DNA from: Pseudoxanthomonas suwonensis
GTDB lineage: Bacteria; Pseudomonadota; Gammaproteobacteria; Xanthomonadales; Xanthomonadaceae
Assembly: GCF_010093235.1 (NCBI RefSeq)
Contig: NZ_PDWP01000004.1
Span: 62,001-126,000, forward strand
Length of the DNA: 64,000 bases
Reading direction: 5' to 3'
Made by a program: the position numbers and the translations under genes. Of this stretch, positions 9,313-16,882 are shown piece after piece; position 1 is the stretch's first letter; each line of letters starts with the position of its first letter. The notes beneath the pieces were generated by a model, which worked only from the letters and a program-made list of their open reading frames with translations, made no database searches and was not told the DNA's origin.

Positions 9313-10117
9313 CGGAGAAGCCCTCGCGGTTGCCCATAAATGATGCGTAGCCCAGCCAGGCCATCAGCACACCAACCACCCAGCCGATCGCCACCACTCC
9401 CAGGTCCGGGGAACGCCCGCCCACCAGCACCGCGCGTCCCTCCTCCAGCACATAGGACAGCGGGTTGAACTGCAGTACCGCGCGGAAGTGCTCCGGCAGC
9501 GCGTCCACGGGGAAGAACAGCGGCGAAAGGAACATCAGCAGCAAGAGCACGATCGGCACGACGTGTTCTGCGTCGGGGTGGAACACCGCATAGCCGGAAA
9601 GCAGCCAGGAGCAGCCGAGGGTAAACAGCGCGAAAGGAATGAAAACCAGCGGCAACCACAAGACCGACAGCGGCAGGCCTTTTTTCACGAACACGCAGAA
9701 CACCATCCAGCTCAACAGTCCGACCAGGAAGTTGACGGCGGCCGACAGCACGACCGACCAGTTCAGCACCTCCAGCGGGAACACCATCTTCTTCACGTAC
9801 GGCTGGTTGGCGTGGATCAGCGCCGGGGAGCGGCCGACCACCTCACTGAAGAAGTTGTAGAAGATCAGGCCCGAATACAGGACCAGGGCGAACTCGAGGC
9901 TGCTGCCAGCCCCACCCCACCGCGCCTGCAGCAGTACGCCGAACACCAGGGTGTAGCCGGCCAGCAGCATCAGCGGGCTGAGCACGATCCAGAGCATGCC
10001 GAGGCTGGATCGACGGAACTTTCCACTGAGATCGCGCCAGACCAGCTGGCGCACGAGGTACCCGTAACGGACCAGCGGTCCGTAGGGCAACAGGGGACCA
10101 CGAAATACTTGCTGCAT
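9302..10117 (-). CDS. wzm: O-antigen ABC transporter permease
   Basis: 271 residues with the ABC2-type permease pattern: an N-terminal amphipathic stretch (LVWRDLSGKFRRSSLGMLW, typical of Wzm/KpsM), then about six hydrophobic helices. The ATG at 10117 has AGAGG 7 nt upstream. It begins 11 bp after the metB stop codon, so it may be read from a transcript that includes metB; no strong promoter fits in the gap. It forms the transmembrane channel for Wzt. No wzx or wzy gene is present, so the O-antigen is made by the ABC-dependent route. Confidence 0.92.
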   Translation of the reverse strand: MQQVFRGPLLPYGPLVRYGYLVRQLVWRDLSGKFRRSSLGMLWIVLSPLMLLAGYTLVFGVLLQARWGGAGSSLEFALVLYSGLIFYNFFSEVVGRSPALIHANQPYVKKMVFPLEVLNWSVVLSAAVNFLVGLLSWMVFCVFVKKGLPLSVLWLPLVFIPFALFTLGCSWLLSGYAVFHPDAEHVVPIVLLLLMFLSPLFFPVDALPEHFRAVLQFNPLSYVLEEGRAVLVGGRSPDLGVVAIGWVVGVLMAWLGYASFMGNREGFSDAI

Positions 10118-10128
10118 GTAGACCTCTG

Positions 10129-11316
10129 TCAGCCTGCGGCCAATGCCCTGTCCAGGTCGCGGCGCAGGTCCTCGACGTCCTCGATGCCTACGCTCAGCCG
10201 CACCAGCGAATCGCTGATGCCCAGGCGGGCGCGCCGCTCGGGTGGCACCGAGGCGTGGGTCATCACGGCCGGGTGGTTGAGCAGGCTCTCGACGCCGCCC
10301 AGCGACTCGGCCAGGGTGAACAGTTCGGTCCGCGAGCAGAAACGGCTGGCCGCGTCGAAGCCGCCCTTGACCACGACCGAGACGATGCCGCCGAAGCCGG
10401 ACATCTGCCGCGCCGCCAGCGCGTGCTGCGGGTGCGAGGCCAGGCCGGGGTAGATCACCTTCTCCACCGCCGGATGGGCCTCCAGCCAGCGGGCCAGTTC
10501 CAGCGCGTTGTCGCAATGGGCGCGCATGCGCAGCGGCAGGGTCTTGGCGCCGCGCAGGGCCAGGAAGCTGTCGAACGGCCCCTGCACCGCGCCGACCGAG
10601 TTCTGCAGGAACGCCATGCGCTCGCCCAGCTCGTCGGTACCGGCCACCACCACGCCGCCGACCATGTCGGAATGGCCGTTGAGGTACTTGGTGGCCGAGT
10701 GCACGACCAGGTCGGCACCCAGTTGCAGCGGGCGCTGCAGCGCCGGCGAGGCGAAGGTGTTGTCGACCACCACCAGCAGGCCGTGCCGCCGCGCGACCTC
10801 GGCCACCGCGGCGATATCCACGATCTTGAGCATCGGGTTGGTCGGCGTTTCGATCCAGACCATCCGCGTGCGCGGGGTGATCGCGGCGGCGAACGCATCC
10901 AGGTCGGCCAGGTCGACGAAGCTGAAGTCCAGGGCCGCGCTGCGCCGGCGCACGCGCTCGAACAGGCGATAGCTGCCGCCGTAGAGGTCGTCCATGGCGA
11001 CCACGTGGTCGCCGCTGTCCAGCAGCTCCAGGACGGTGGAGGTGGCGGCCATGCCGGAGGCGAAGGCGAAGCCGCGGCTGCCGCCCTCCAGCGCAGCCAC
11101 GCACCGCTCCCACGCAAAGCGGGTCGGGTTGTGGGTGCGGGAGTATTCGAAGCCCTGGTGCTCGCCCGGCGCCGACTGGGCGTAGGTCGAGGTCGCGTAG
11201 ATCGGCGGCATGACCGCGCCGGTGGACGGATCGGGGGCCTGGCCGCCATGGATCGCCAGGGTGGCGAACGCACGGTCGCCCGGGCGCAGGCCATCACGGG
11301 GGGATTTTTCGGACAT
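10129..11316 (-). CDS. metB: Cystathionine gamma-synthase/gamma-lyase family PLP enzyme
   Basis: 395 residues of the Cys/Met metabolism PLP family. The PLP lysine is K210 in VVHSATKYLNGHSD; ETPTNPMLKIVDI and VVVDNTFASPALQ are other family signatures, and EYSRTHNPTR carries the phosphate-binding Tyr/Arg. The family contains both cystathionine gamma-synthase and gamma-lyase. The neighbour cbs, on the same strand 100 bp upstream, favours the reverse transsulfuration direction (cystathionine to cysteine), but sequence alone does not decide it. The gene is the conserved right-hand border of the lps locus in Xanthomonas. Confidence 0.9.
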   Translation of the reverse strand: MSEKSPRDGLRPGDRAFATLAIHGGQAPDPSTGAVMPPIYATSTYAQSAPGEHQGFEYSRTHNPTRFAWERCVAALEGGSRGFAFASGMAATSTVLELLDSGDHVVAMDDLYGGSYRLFERVRRRSAALDFSFVDLADLDAFAAAITPRTRMVWIETPTNPMLKIVDIAAVAEVARRHGLLVVVDNTFASPALQRPLQLGADLVVHSATKYLNGHSDMVGGVVVAGTDELGERMAFLQNSVGAVQGPFDSFLALRGAKTLPLRMRAHCDNALELARWLEAHPAVEKVIYPGLASHPQHALAARQMSGFGGIVSVVVKGGFDAASRFCSRTELFTLAESLGGVESLLNHPAVMTHASVPPERRARLGISDSLVRLSVGIEDVEDLRRDLDRALAAG

Positions 11317-11385
11317 GGCGGGTCTCTGTAAAGGCCGCGAATTCTAGCAGCCGCTGCTTAACGGCGCTTGGCTCGGAGGGGGAAA

Positions 11386-11408
11386 GCCGGCCCCGATCCG
11401 GGGCCGGC
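11386..11408 (-). terminator. Probable terminator after cbs
   Basis: A perfect 10-bp inverted repeat (GCCGGCCCCG, 3-base loop, CGGGGCCGGC) lies just after the cbs stop codon. Read on the minus strand it is followed by CTTTCCCCC, a short T run. It would separate cbs from the metB-wzm-wzt transcript. Confidence 0.5.
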
Positions 11409-11416
11409 CGGAGGCG

Positions 11417-12793
11417 TCACTGGACCCGGCGACGCAGGTAGTTGAGCAGGTCGATCCGGGTGATCAGGCCGAGGAAGCGCTCGCCTTCGGTGACGATGGC
11501 CACCTGGCCACGGTCGAACACCGGCAGCAGGGCCTCGATCGGCGACTTGACGTCCAGCTTCTCCAGCTTGCTGACCATGGCCACCGAGACCGGATCGCGG
11601 AAACGGGACTCGTCGCCATACACGTGCAGCAGCACGTCGCTCTCGTCGATGATGCCGACCAGGCGGTCGCCGTCCATCACCGGCAGCTGGGAGACGTCGT
11701 ACAGCTTCATGCGCTGGTAGGCGGTGGTGAGCAGGTCGCCGGGGGCCACGACCACGGTGTCGCGCTGGCTGTACGGACGCAGGATCAGGTCGCGCAGGTC
11801 GCCGTGCTGCTCGCGCTCCAGGAAGCCGTTGTCCAGCATCCAGTAGTCGTTGTACATCTTCGACAGGTACTTGTTGCCGGTATCCGGCACCAGCACCACG
11901 ACCTTCTTCGGCGAGGTCTGCTCGCGGCAGTAGCGCAGCGCGGCGGCCAGCAGGGTGCCGGTGGACGAGCCGCCCAGCACGCCTTCCTTCGCCAGCAGCT
12001 CGCGCGCGGTGTGGAAGCTCTCGGCATCGGAGATGGCGTAGGCCTTCCTCACCCGGCTGAAATCCGAGATCGAGGGCAGGAAGTCCTCGCCGATGCCTTC
12101 GACCAGCCAGCTGCCGGACTTGTCGCTGAGCACGCCCTCGTTGATGTACTGGGCCAGGATCGAGCCCACCGGGTCGGCCAGCACCATCTCCACGTGCGGG
12201 GCCTTCTCGGCCAGGCAGCGCGACAGGCCGGTCATGGTGCCGGAGCTGCCGCAGCCGAAGACGATGGCGTCGAAGCCGCCGACCTCGGCCATCTGCTCGA
12301 TGATCTCCGGGCCGGTGCCGTACTGGTGGGCGGCCGGGTTGTCCGGGTTGCCGAACTGGTTGATGAAGTAGGCGCCGGGGGTCTCGGAGGCGATCCGCGC
12401 GGCCAGGTCCTGGTAGTACTCCGGGTGGCCCTTGCCCACGTCCGAGCGGGTCAGCACCACCTCCGCGCCCATGGCCTTGAGGTTGAAGATCTTTTCCCGG
12501 CTCATCTTGTCCGGGACCACCAGGATCAGGCGATAGCCCTTCTGCTGGGCGACCAGGGCCAGGCCCAGGCCGGTGTTGCCGGCGGTGCCCTCGACCAGGA
12601 CGGCGCCGGGCTTGAGCTCGCCGCGGCGCTCGGCCGCCTCGATCATCGAAAGACCGATGCGGTCCTTGATCGAGCCACCCGGGTTGAAGTTCTCAAGCTT
12701 GAGGTAGAGCTCGCACGGTCCGGTGTCCAGGCGGCGCGCCTTGACGATGGGAGTGCGGCCGATGAGTTCGAGCACGGAAGCGTGCAGGGCCAT
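11417..12793 (-). CDS. cbs: Cystathionine beta-synthase with CBS domain pair
   Basis: 458 residues. The N-terminal two thirds is a fold-type II PLP enzyme: PLP lysine K43 in NPGGSIKDRIG, the substrate loop EGTAGNTGLGLA and the phosphate-binding GCGSSGTMTGLS. Residues about 335-458 form two CBS motifs (DVSQLPVMDGDRLVGIIDESD and VAIVTEGERFLGLITRIDLL). The length and domain order match bacterial cystathionine beta-synthases, which condense homocysteine with serine. There is no N-terminal heme domain. With the adjacent metB-like gene it would form a reverse transsulfuration pair. Confidence 0.9.
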   Translation of the reverse strand: MALHASVLELIGRTPIVKARRLDTGPCELYLKLENFNPGGSIKDRIGLSMIEAAERRGELKPGAVLVEGTAGNTGLGLALVAQQKGYRLILVVPDKMSREKIFNLKAMGAEVVLTRSDVGKGHPEYYQDLAARIASETPGAYFINQFGNPDNPAAHQYGTGPEIIEQMAEVGGFDAIVFGCGSSGTMTGLSRCLAEKAPHVEMVLADPVGSILAQYINEGVLSDKSGSWLVEGIGEDFLPSISDFSRVRKAYAISDAESFHTARELLAKEGVLGGSSTGTLLAAALRYCREQTSPKKVVVLVPDTGNKYLSKMYNDYWMLDNGFLEREQHGDLRDLILRPYSQRDTVVVAPGDLLTTAYQRMKLYDVSQLPVMDGDRLVGIIDESDVLLHVYGDESRFRDPVSVAMVSKLEKLDVKSPIEALLPVFDRGQVAIVTEGERFLGLITRIDLLNYLRRRVQ

Positions 12794-12921
12794 TCTCGGA
12801 TCCGGTTCAGGTACGCCGCATGGTGCAGCGGGACCCCGGATTATCGGCTGTTACGGGTCCGGCCTGTAGAGACTTTCGCCGCAGCGCCAAAGCGCCGCCT
12901 TTCACGAACCTGAAAAGATGC

Positions 12922-12961
12922 GCGGGCGGTGGCGGCCGACGAGGAGGCCACCACCGCCCGC
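12922..12961 (-). terminator. Rho-independent terminator after the DUF465 gene
   Basis: A 16-bp stem (GCGGGCGGTGGCGGCC against GGCCACCACCGCCCGC, one wobble position) with an 8-base loop. On the minus strand the stem is followed by GCATCTTTTC. It lies 24 bp beyond the stop codon of the small gene at 12986-13201. Confidence 0.55.
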
Positions 12962-12985
12962 GGCGGTGGAACGCGGTTGTCCCGG

Positions 12986-13201
12986 TCAGTGCGACCGGTC
13001 GTAGATGCGCAGCAGGCGCTCCTTGGCGGCAAGCTTCTCGCGCTTCATCTGTCCCAGGGTCATGTCGTCGATGGGGAGCACCCCGAGTTCGGCCTGCATG
13101 CATTTCTTGTCCAGCAGACGGTGTCGCTGGTAGAGCTGCTTGAACTCCGGGTTGCTCTTGATCAGCGCGTCGATTTCGGCCTGCGATTGCCCTTCGAACA
13201 T
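12986..13201 (-). CDS. DUF465/YdcH family small protein
   Basis: 71 residues, predicted to be mostly helical. The start at 13201 has an excellent Shine-Dalgarno (AGGAGG) 8-9 nt upstream. The pattern (SNPEFKQLYQRHRLLDKKC, then LKREKLAAKERL-type helix, here MKREKLAAKERLLRIYD) matches the YdcH/DUF465 family of short two-helix proteins, whose function is unknown. It is single-copy here, has its own terminator and is not overlapped by neighbours. A 190-residue extension upstream to 13558 is open but has no sign of being translated. Confidence 0.85.
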   Translation of the reverse strand: MFEGQSQAEIDALIKSNPEFKQLYQRHRLLDKKCMQAELGVLPIDDMTLGQMKREKLAAKERLLRIYDRSH

Positions 13202-13588
13202 CAGTGCACCTCCTGGGTCGTTACATCCCTGACGGCGGTGTGCCGGCCCGTCCTGGCCGGCGCCGGAAAACAAACGCCCCGGGCCAGGGGCCCAGGGCGC
13301 CGGGGTTGCCGGATGGCGGATGCGGCAGCTTCCCCCCCCCATCCCGCCGCCGCGGCGGGAGCCCGGCATCGGGGTGGACGGAAGAAGCAGACAGCTGCAT
13401 CGGCGCGGACTCCGGTTCAGGCGGGCGGCACGACGACCACCCGCACGACCGACCCTACTCCCAACCCGAGGGGGGTTCAAGGGCCCGCGGCCCCGGCGCA
13501 GCGGAACTGCCAACGGCGCCTCCCGCCGTCCCGGCAGGCGGCGAGACGCCGCTCGCAAGTCATTGATTCTACAAATCTAAATACGCAA
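13202..13588. other. Non-coding stretch with a C9 tract
   Basis: About 390 bp between two minus-strand genes. It should carry the promoter of the small DUF465 gene. A run of nine C (13332-13340) and several GC-rich palindromes (for example GGGCCAGGGGCCC-type sequence near 13280) are visible. No RNA gene or convincing ORF is seen. Confidence 0.4.
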
Positions 13589-14488
13589 TCAGAGGGCGAC
13601 CGTGACTTCCGCCGAACGTTTGCTGGTGGCCGGATCCTTCACCCCCTCGGCCTTGATCCGCCCCTTGTCCACGCCGGCCGCCACCAGGGCCTCGCGCAGG
13701 GCCGCGGCGCGTGCCTGGGCGACCTTCGGGTCGCTGTCCCAGGCGCGGATGCGCACCGCCCGCTTGCTGCCGATCTGCAGGTAGGCGGCCAGCGCCGTGG
13801 CCGCGTCCTTGCCGCTGGCGGTGAGGCTGGACTTGCCGCTGGCGAAGGCCGCACCCGGCAGCTGGAACACCTCGCCCTGGGCACCGAAGGTCGAGGCCGG
13901 AAGCTTCTTGCCCGAGACCAGCTCGGCCTCCTGGCGGGCCAGGTCGGCCTCCTTGCGCCGGGCCGCGGTGACCTGCGCGCTCTGCCGGCCCGCCGCCTTG
14001 CCCAGCGCCGCCTCGGCCTCGCTGCGGGCGATCGCCTCCGCCTCGGCGGCAAGCCGCAGGCGTTCGGCCTCCTCGGCCCGGATCTGGGCCTGGATGCGCA
14101 GGCGCTCGGCCTCCCGCCGGGCCTTCTCGGCCTCGCGCCGGCTGGCCTGCAGCAGCAGCTCGCTGCGCTGCAGCTCCAGTCGCGACAGCTCGTTGCGCGC
14201 CGCCCCGACCTGGGCCATCACCTCGGCGATCTCCACCCGGCGTTCGGCCAGGTAGAGCGCGTCGGGACGCCCGCTGCGCCGCGCGCCCTCCAGCGCCGCG
14301 ACCGCCTGCTGGGCCTGGAGCAGCTCCAGCCCGGCCCCGCGGGCCAGCTCCGGATCGGCCTGCACCGCGGCCAGGCGCTCGCGCAGGCGCGCGGCGTCCG
14401 GATCCTCGGCCGCCAGCGCCGGGGCGCCGGCCAGGGACAGCAGCAGGGCCGCGGCCACGGTCCCACGAACCAGCCAGCGGGCGCTCAT
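13589..14488 (-). CDS. Periplasmic DUF4398/OmpA-like protein with coiled coil
   Basis: 299 residues. The N terminus is a signal peptide (RGTVAAALLLSLAGAPALAA). A DUF4398-type helical segment (about 30-110) is followed by a long Arg/Glu/Ala-rich coiled coil (about 95-200). The C-terminal 100 residues look like an OmpA-type peptidoglycan-binding domain (GAAFASGKSSLTASGKDAATAL, then DPKVAQARAAALREALVAAG), though the usual conserved Asp/Arg pair is degenerate. It overlaps the upstream DUF4398 gene by ATGA, so the two are co-translated. The role is probably envelope structure or stress; the exact function is unknown. Confidence 0.8.
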   Translation of the reverse strand: MSARWLVRGTVAAALLLSLAGAPALAAEDPDAARLRERLAAVQADPELARGAGLELLQAQQAVAALEGARRSGRPDALYLAERRVEIAEVMAQVGAARNELSRLELQRSELLLQASRREAEKARREAERLRIQAQIRAEEAERLRLAAEAEAIARSEAEAALGKAAGRQSAQVTAARRKEADLARQEAELVSGKKLPASTFGAQGEVFQLPGAAFASGKSSLTASGKDAATALAAYLQIGSKRAVRIRAWDSDPKVAQARAAALREALVAAGVDKGRIKAEGVKDPATSKRSAEVTVAL

Positions 14489-14886
14489 TCGGCCGCCTCC
14501 GTGGCAGGACGATCCAGTTGCTCCCGCAACGCCTCGATCTCCTGCCGCCGCTGCAGCACGCTCGCCTCGGCCTTGGCCTGCTCGCTGCGCGCGCGGGCCA
14601 GGTCGGCATCGGCGGCGACCCGCGCGGCCAGCGCTTCGGCCTTGCGCTGCTCGCTGCGGCTGCGCGAGGCAGCCTGGGCCTGGGCCTGGATCAGCCCCTC
14701 CCGGGCGGCCTGCATCAGGTCCGGGACGTAATGGTCGGCATCGGCCTGCTGGGCCTCCAGCACCGCCCGCTCGGCCAGCTGGATCGCGGACAGGCCGGAC
14801 TGCGCATGGGCCGTGACCGCCAGCCCGAAAGTGCATACCAAGGCGTACAGGCTCCTGCGGAAGTATGCGAAGCTAGGCTCGTTCAT
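14485..14886 (-). CDS. DUF4398 domain periplasmic protein
   Basis: 133 residues from the ATG at 14886 (an upstream ATG at 14946 would put 20 residues before the signal peptide). The signal sequence (RRSLYALVCTFGLAVTAHAQ) is followed by an all-helical domain rich in Ala, Gln, Arg and Glu (LAERAVLEAQQADADHYVPDL, then a coiled coil). DUF4398 proteins are usually encoded next to an OmpA-like partner, as here. It is divergent from pilU with about 100 bp between starts. The function is unknown. Confidence 0.8.
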   Translation of the reverse strand: MNEPSFAYFRRSLYALVCTFGLAVTAHAQSGLSAIQLAERAVLEAQQADADHYVPDLMQAAREGLIQAQAQAASRSRSEQRKAEALAARVAADADLARARSEQAKAEASVLQRRQEIEALREQLDRPATEAAE

Positions 14887-14934
14887 CGGGGAATGTCGCG
14901 TCCGGAAGGTCGCGGCCATTGTCGGAACCCTCGG

Positions 14935-14953
14935 CCATCCATGCAATGGATGG
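14935..14953. repeat. Short inverted repeat between divergent genes
   Basis: A perfect 8-bp palindrome with a 3-base spacer (CCATCCAT, GCA, ATGGATGG) lies between the divergent DUF4398 and pilU genes. It is a plausible operator or transcript hairpin; no known regulator site is recognised. Confidence 0.4.
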
Positions 14954-14987
14954 CGGGGGAGCCATACAGATTGGGGATCGTCATTTA

Positions 14988-16118
14988 ATGGATATCGGCT
15001 ACTTCCTGAAGCTGATGACCGAGAAGAATGCCTCGGACATGTTCCTGACCACCGGGGCGCCGGTCTACATCAAGATCGAGGGAAAGCTCTACCCGCTCGG
15101 CAACACCGGGCTGCCGCCGGGCATGGTCAAGAAGATCGCGTACTCGCTGATGGACGAGGGCCAGGTGCCGCAGTTCGAGCGCGACCTCGAGCTGAACATG
15201 GCCATCGCCGTCGGCGACGCAGGCCGCTTCCGCGTCAACGTGTTCAAGCAGCGCGGCGAGGTCGGCATGGTGATCCGCGCCATCCGCAGCACGATCCCGA
15301 CGATCGAGGAGCTGAACCTGCCGGAGGTCCTGAAGGACATCATCATGACCCCGCGCGGCCTGGTGCTGATCGTCGGCTCCACCGGCTCGGGCAAGTCGAC
15401 CTCGCTGGCCTCGATGATCGACTACCGCAACAGCAACCTGACCGGGCACATCCTCACCATCGAGGACCCGATCGAGTACCTGCACAAGCACAAGAAGTCG
15501 ATCGTCAACCAGCGCGAGGTGGGCCTGGACACCCATGCCTTCCACAACGCGCTGAAGAACGCGATGCGAGAAGCGCCGGACGTCATCCTGATCGGCGAGA
15601 TCCTGGACGCCGAGACCATGGAGGCGGCGATCGCCTTCGCCGAGACCGGCCACCTGTGCCTGGCGACCCTGCACTCGAACAACGCCGACCAGACCATCGA
15701 GCGCATCCTCAACTTCTTCCCCGAGAGCGCGCACAAGAACGTGCTGATGAACCTGGCGCTGAACCTGCGCGCCGTGGTCTCGCTGCGCCTGGTCAAGGGC
15801 ATCGACGGGCGCCGCCTGCCGGCCACCGAGGTACTGCTGAACACGCCGATGATCCGCGACCTGTTGCGCCGCGGCCAGGTGCACGAGATCAAGGCGGCGA
15901 TGGAAGGCTCGCTGGAGGAAGGCATGCAGACCTTCGACCAGTGCCTGTTCCGCATGGTGAAGCAGGGCCGGATCGACCAGGAGGAGGCGCTGCGCGCGGC
16001 CGACTCGCGCGACGGCCTGGCGCTGAAGTTCCGCCTGTCCGAGGGATCGGAGGGCGAGCACGACCCCTACGCCGACCTCAACCAGCCGACCCCGGCCATC
16101 AGCCACGGCTTCAACTGA
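14988..16118 (+). CDS. pilU: Type IV pilus retraction ATPase accessory protein PilU
   Basis: 376 residues. The start at MDIGYFLKLM is chosen because PilU proteins begin close to that sequence. Walker A is GSTGSGKS (130-137), the Asp box is TIEDPIEYLHKHKKS, the Walker B region is APDVILIGEILDAETM (197-211) and the His box is TGHLCLATLHS (220-230). PilU supports PilT in pilus retraction at the inner membrane. The usual GEIRDRETM of the PilT/PilU family reads GEILDAETM here. pilT is not next to it in this window; it stands alone between envelope and amino-acid catabolism genes. Confidence 0.88.
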   Translation: MDIGYFLKLMTEKNASDMFLTTGAPVYIKIEGKLYPLGNTGLPPGMVKKIAYSLMDEGQVPQFERDLELNMAIAVGDAGRFRVNVFKQRGEVGMVIRAIRSTIPTIEELNLPEVLKDIIMTPRGLVLIVGSTGSGKSTSLASMIDYRNSNLTGHILTIEDPIEYLHKHKKSIVNQREVGLDTHAFHNALKNAMREAPDVILIGEILDAETMEAAIAFAETGHLCLATLHSNNADQTIERILNFFPESAHKNVLMNLALNLRAVVSLRLVKGIDGRRLPATEVLLNTPMIRDLLRRGQVHEIKAAMEGSLEEGMQTFDQCLFRMVKQGRIDQEEALRAADSRDGLALKFRLSEGSEGEHDPYADLNQPTPAISHGFN

Positions 16119-16175
16119 GGCACTGGTTCCCGGGCGAAGGGCCGCGCACCTGCGCAGCCTTTTCGCTTTGCAGGG

Positions 16176-16838
16176 TCAGGGAGCCGGCGCGTCCGGCTGC
16201 GCCTCCGGCGCGGCGGCGGCGAACGCCGGCAGCGCGGCGCAGGCGGCATCGATCCGCGCGATCACCGGCCATTCCGCCAGTTCCAGCCCGAAGCGGCGGG
16301 CGTTGTACAGCTGCGGTACCAGCACGCAGTCGGCCAGGCCCGGCACGTCGCCGTGACAGAAGGATCCGGTGCCCCGATCCCCGGCCAGCAGCTTCTCCAC
16401 CGCGTCCAGGCCAAGCCGGATCCAGTGCCGGACCCATTCCTCGCGCGCCGGCGGGGCCACGCCCAGGCCGCGCTCCAGGTACTGCAGCACCCGCAGGTTG
16501 TTGAGCGGATGCACGTCGCAGGCGATCGCCTGGGCCAGCGCGCGCACCCGCGCGCGGCCGGCGGCATCGGCCGGCAGCAGCGCCGGCTGCGGCCAGGTCT
16601 CGTCGAGGTACTCGAGGATCGCCAGCGACTGGCGCAGCACCGCGTCGCCGTGCCTGAGCACCGGCACCAGTTCCTGCGGGTTGAGCGCGGCATACGCGGC
16701 GGCGTGCTGCTGGCCGCCGTCCTGGACCAGGTGCACCGGCGCGCTGGCGTAGTCCAGGCCCTTCAGTTCCAGCCCGATCCGCACGCGGTAGGCGGCACTG
16801 GAACGCCAGTAGGTGTAAAGCGTCAGTCCTGCGGACAT
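16176..16838 (-). CDS. maiA: Maleylacetoacetate isomerase (zeta-class glutathione transferase)
   Basis: 220 residues. The N-terminal thioredoxin-like domain contains YWRSSAAYRVRIGLELKG, the zeta-class active-site segment, in which the usual Ser-Ser-Cys reads Ser-Ser-Ala. The glutathione-binding LVPVLRHGDAVLRQSLAILEYLDE follows, then the helical domain. It converts maleylacetoacetate to fumarylacetoacetate late in tyrosine breakdown. It starts 44 bp after the stop of a FAH-family gene on the same strand, consistent with a two-gene operon for the last two steps. Confidence 0.88.
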   Translation of the reverse strand: MSAGLTLYTYWRSSAAYRVRIGLELKGLDYASAPVHLVQDGGQQHAAAYAALNPQELVPVLRHGDAVLRQSLAILEYLDETWPQPALLPADAAGRARVRALAQAIACDVHPLNNLRVLQYLERGLGVAPPAREEWVRHWIRLGLDAVEKLLAGDRGTGSFCHGDVPGLADCVLVPQLYNARRFGLELAEWPVIARIDAACAALPAFAAAAPEAQPDAPAP

Positions 16839-16882
16839 CCTGCCTCCCGGCGCGACGCGCCTGCGTGGGCCCGCCGCCGGCG

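Noticed and set aside
9302-11113. A single 603-codon frame including wzm plus an N-terminal extension
   Set aside because: The extension is the metB gene read in another frame. Wzm starts at 10117 with its own AGAGG.
12929-14731. A 600-codon plus-strand frame opposite the DUF465 and OmpA-like genes
   Set aside because: Leu/Arg/Gln-rich antisense shadow; the minus-strand genes have signal peptides and Shine-Dalgarno sequences.
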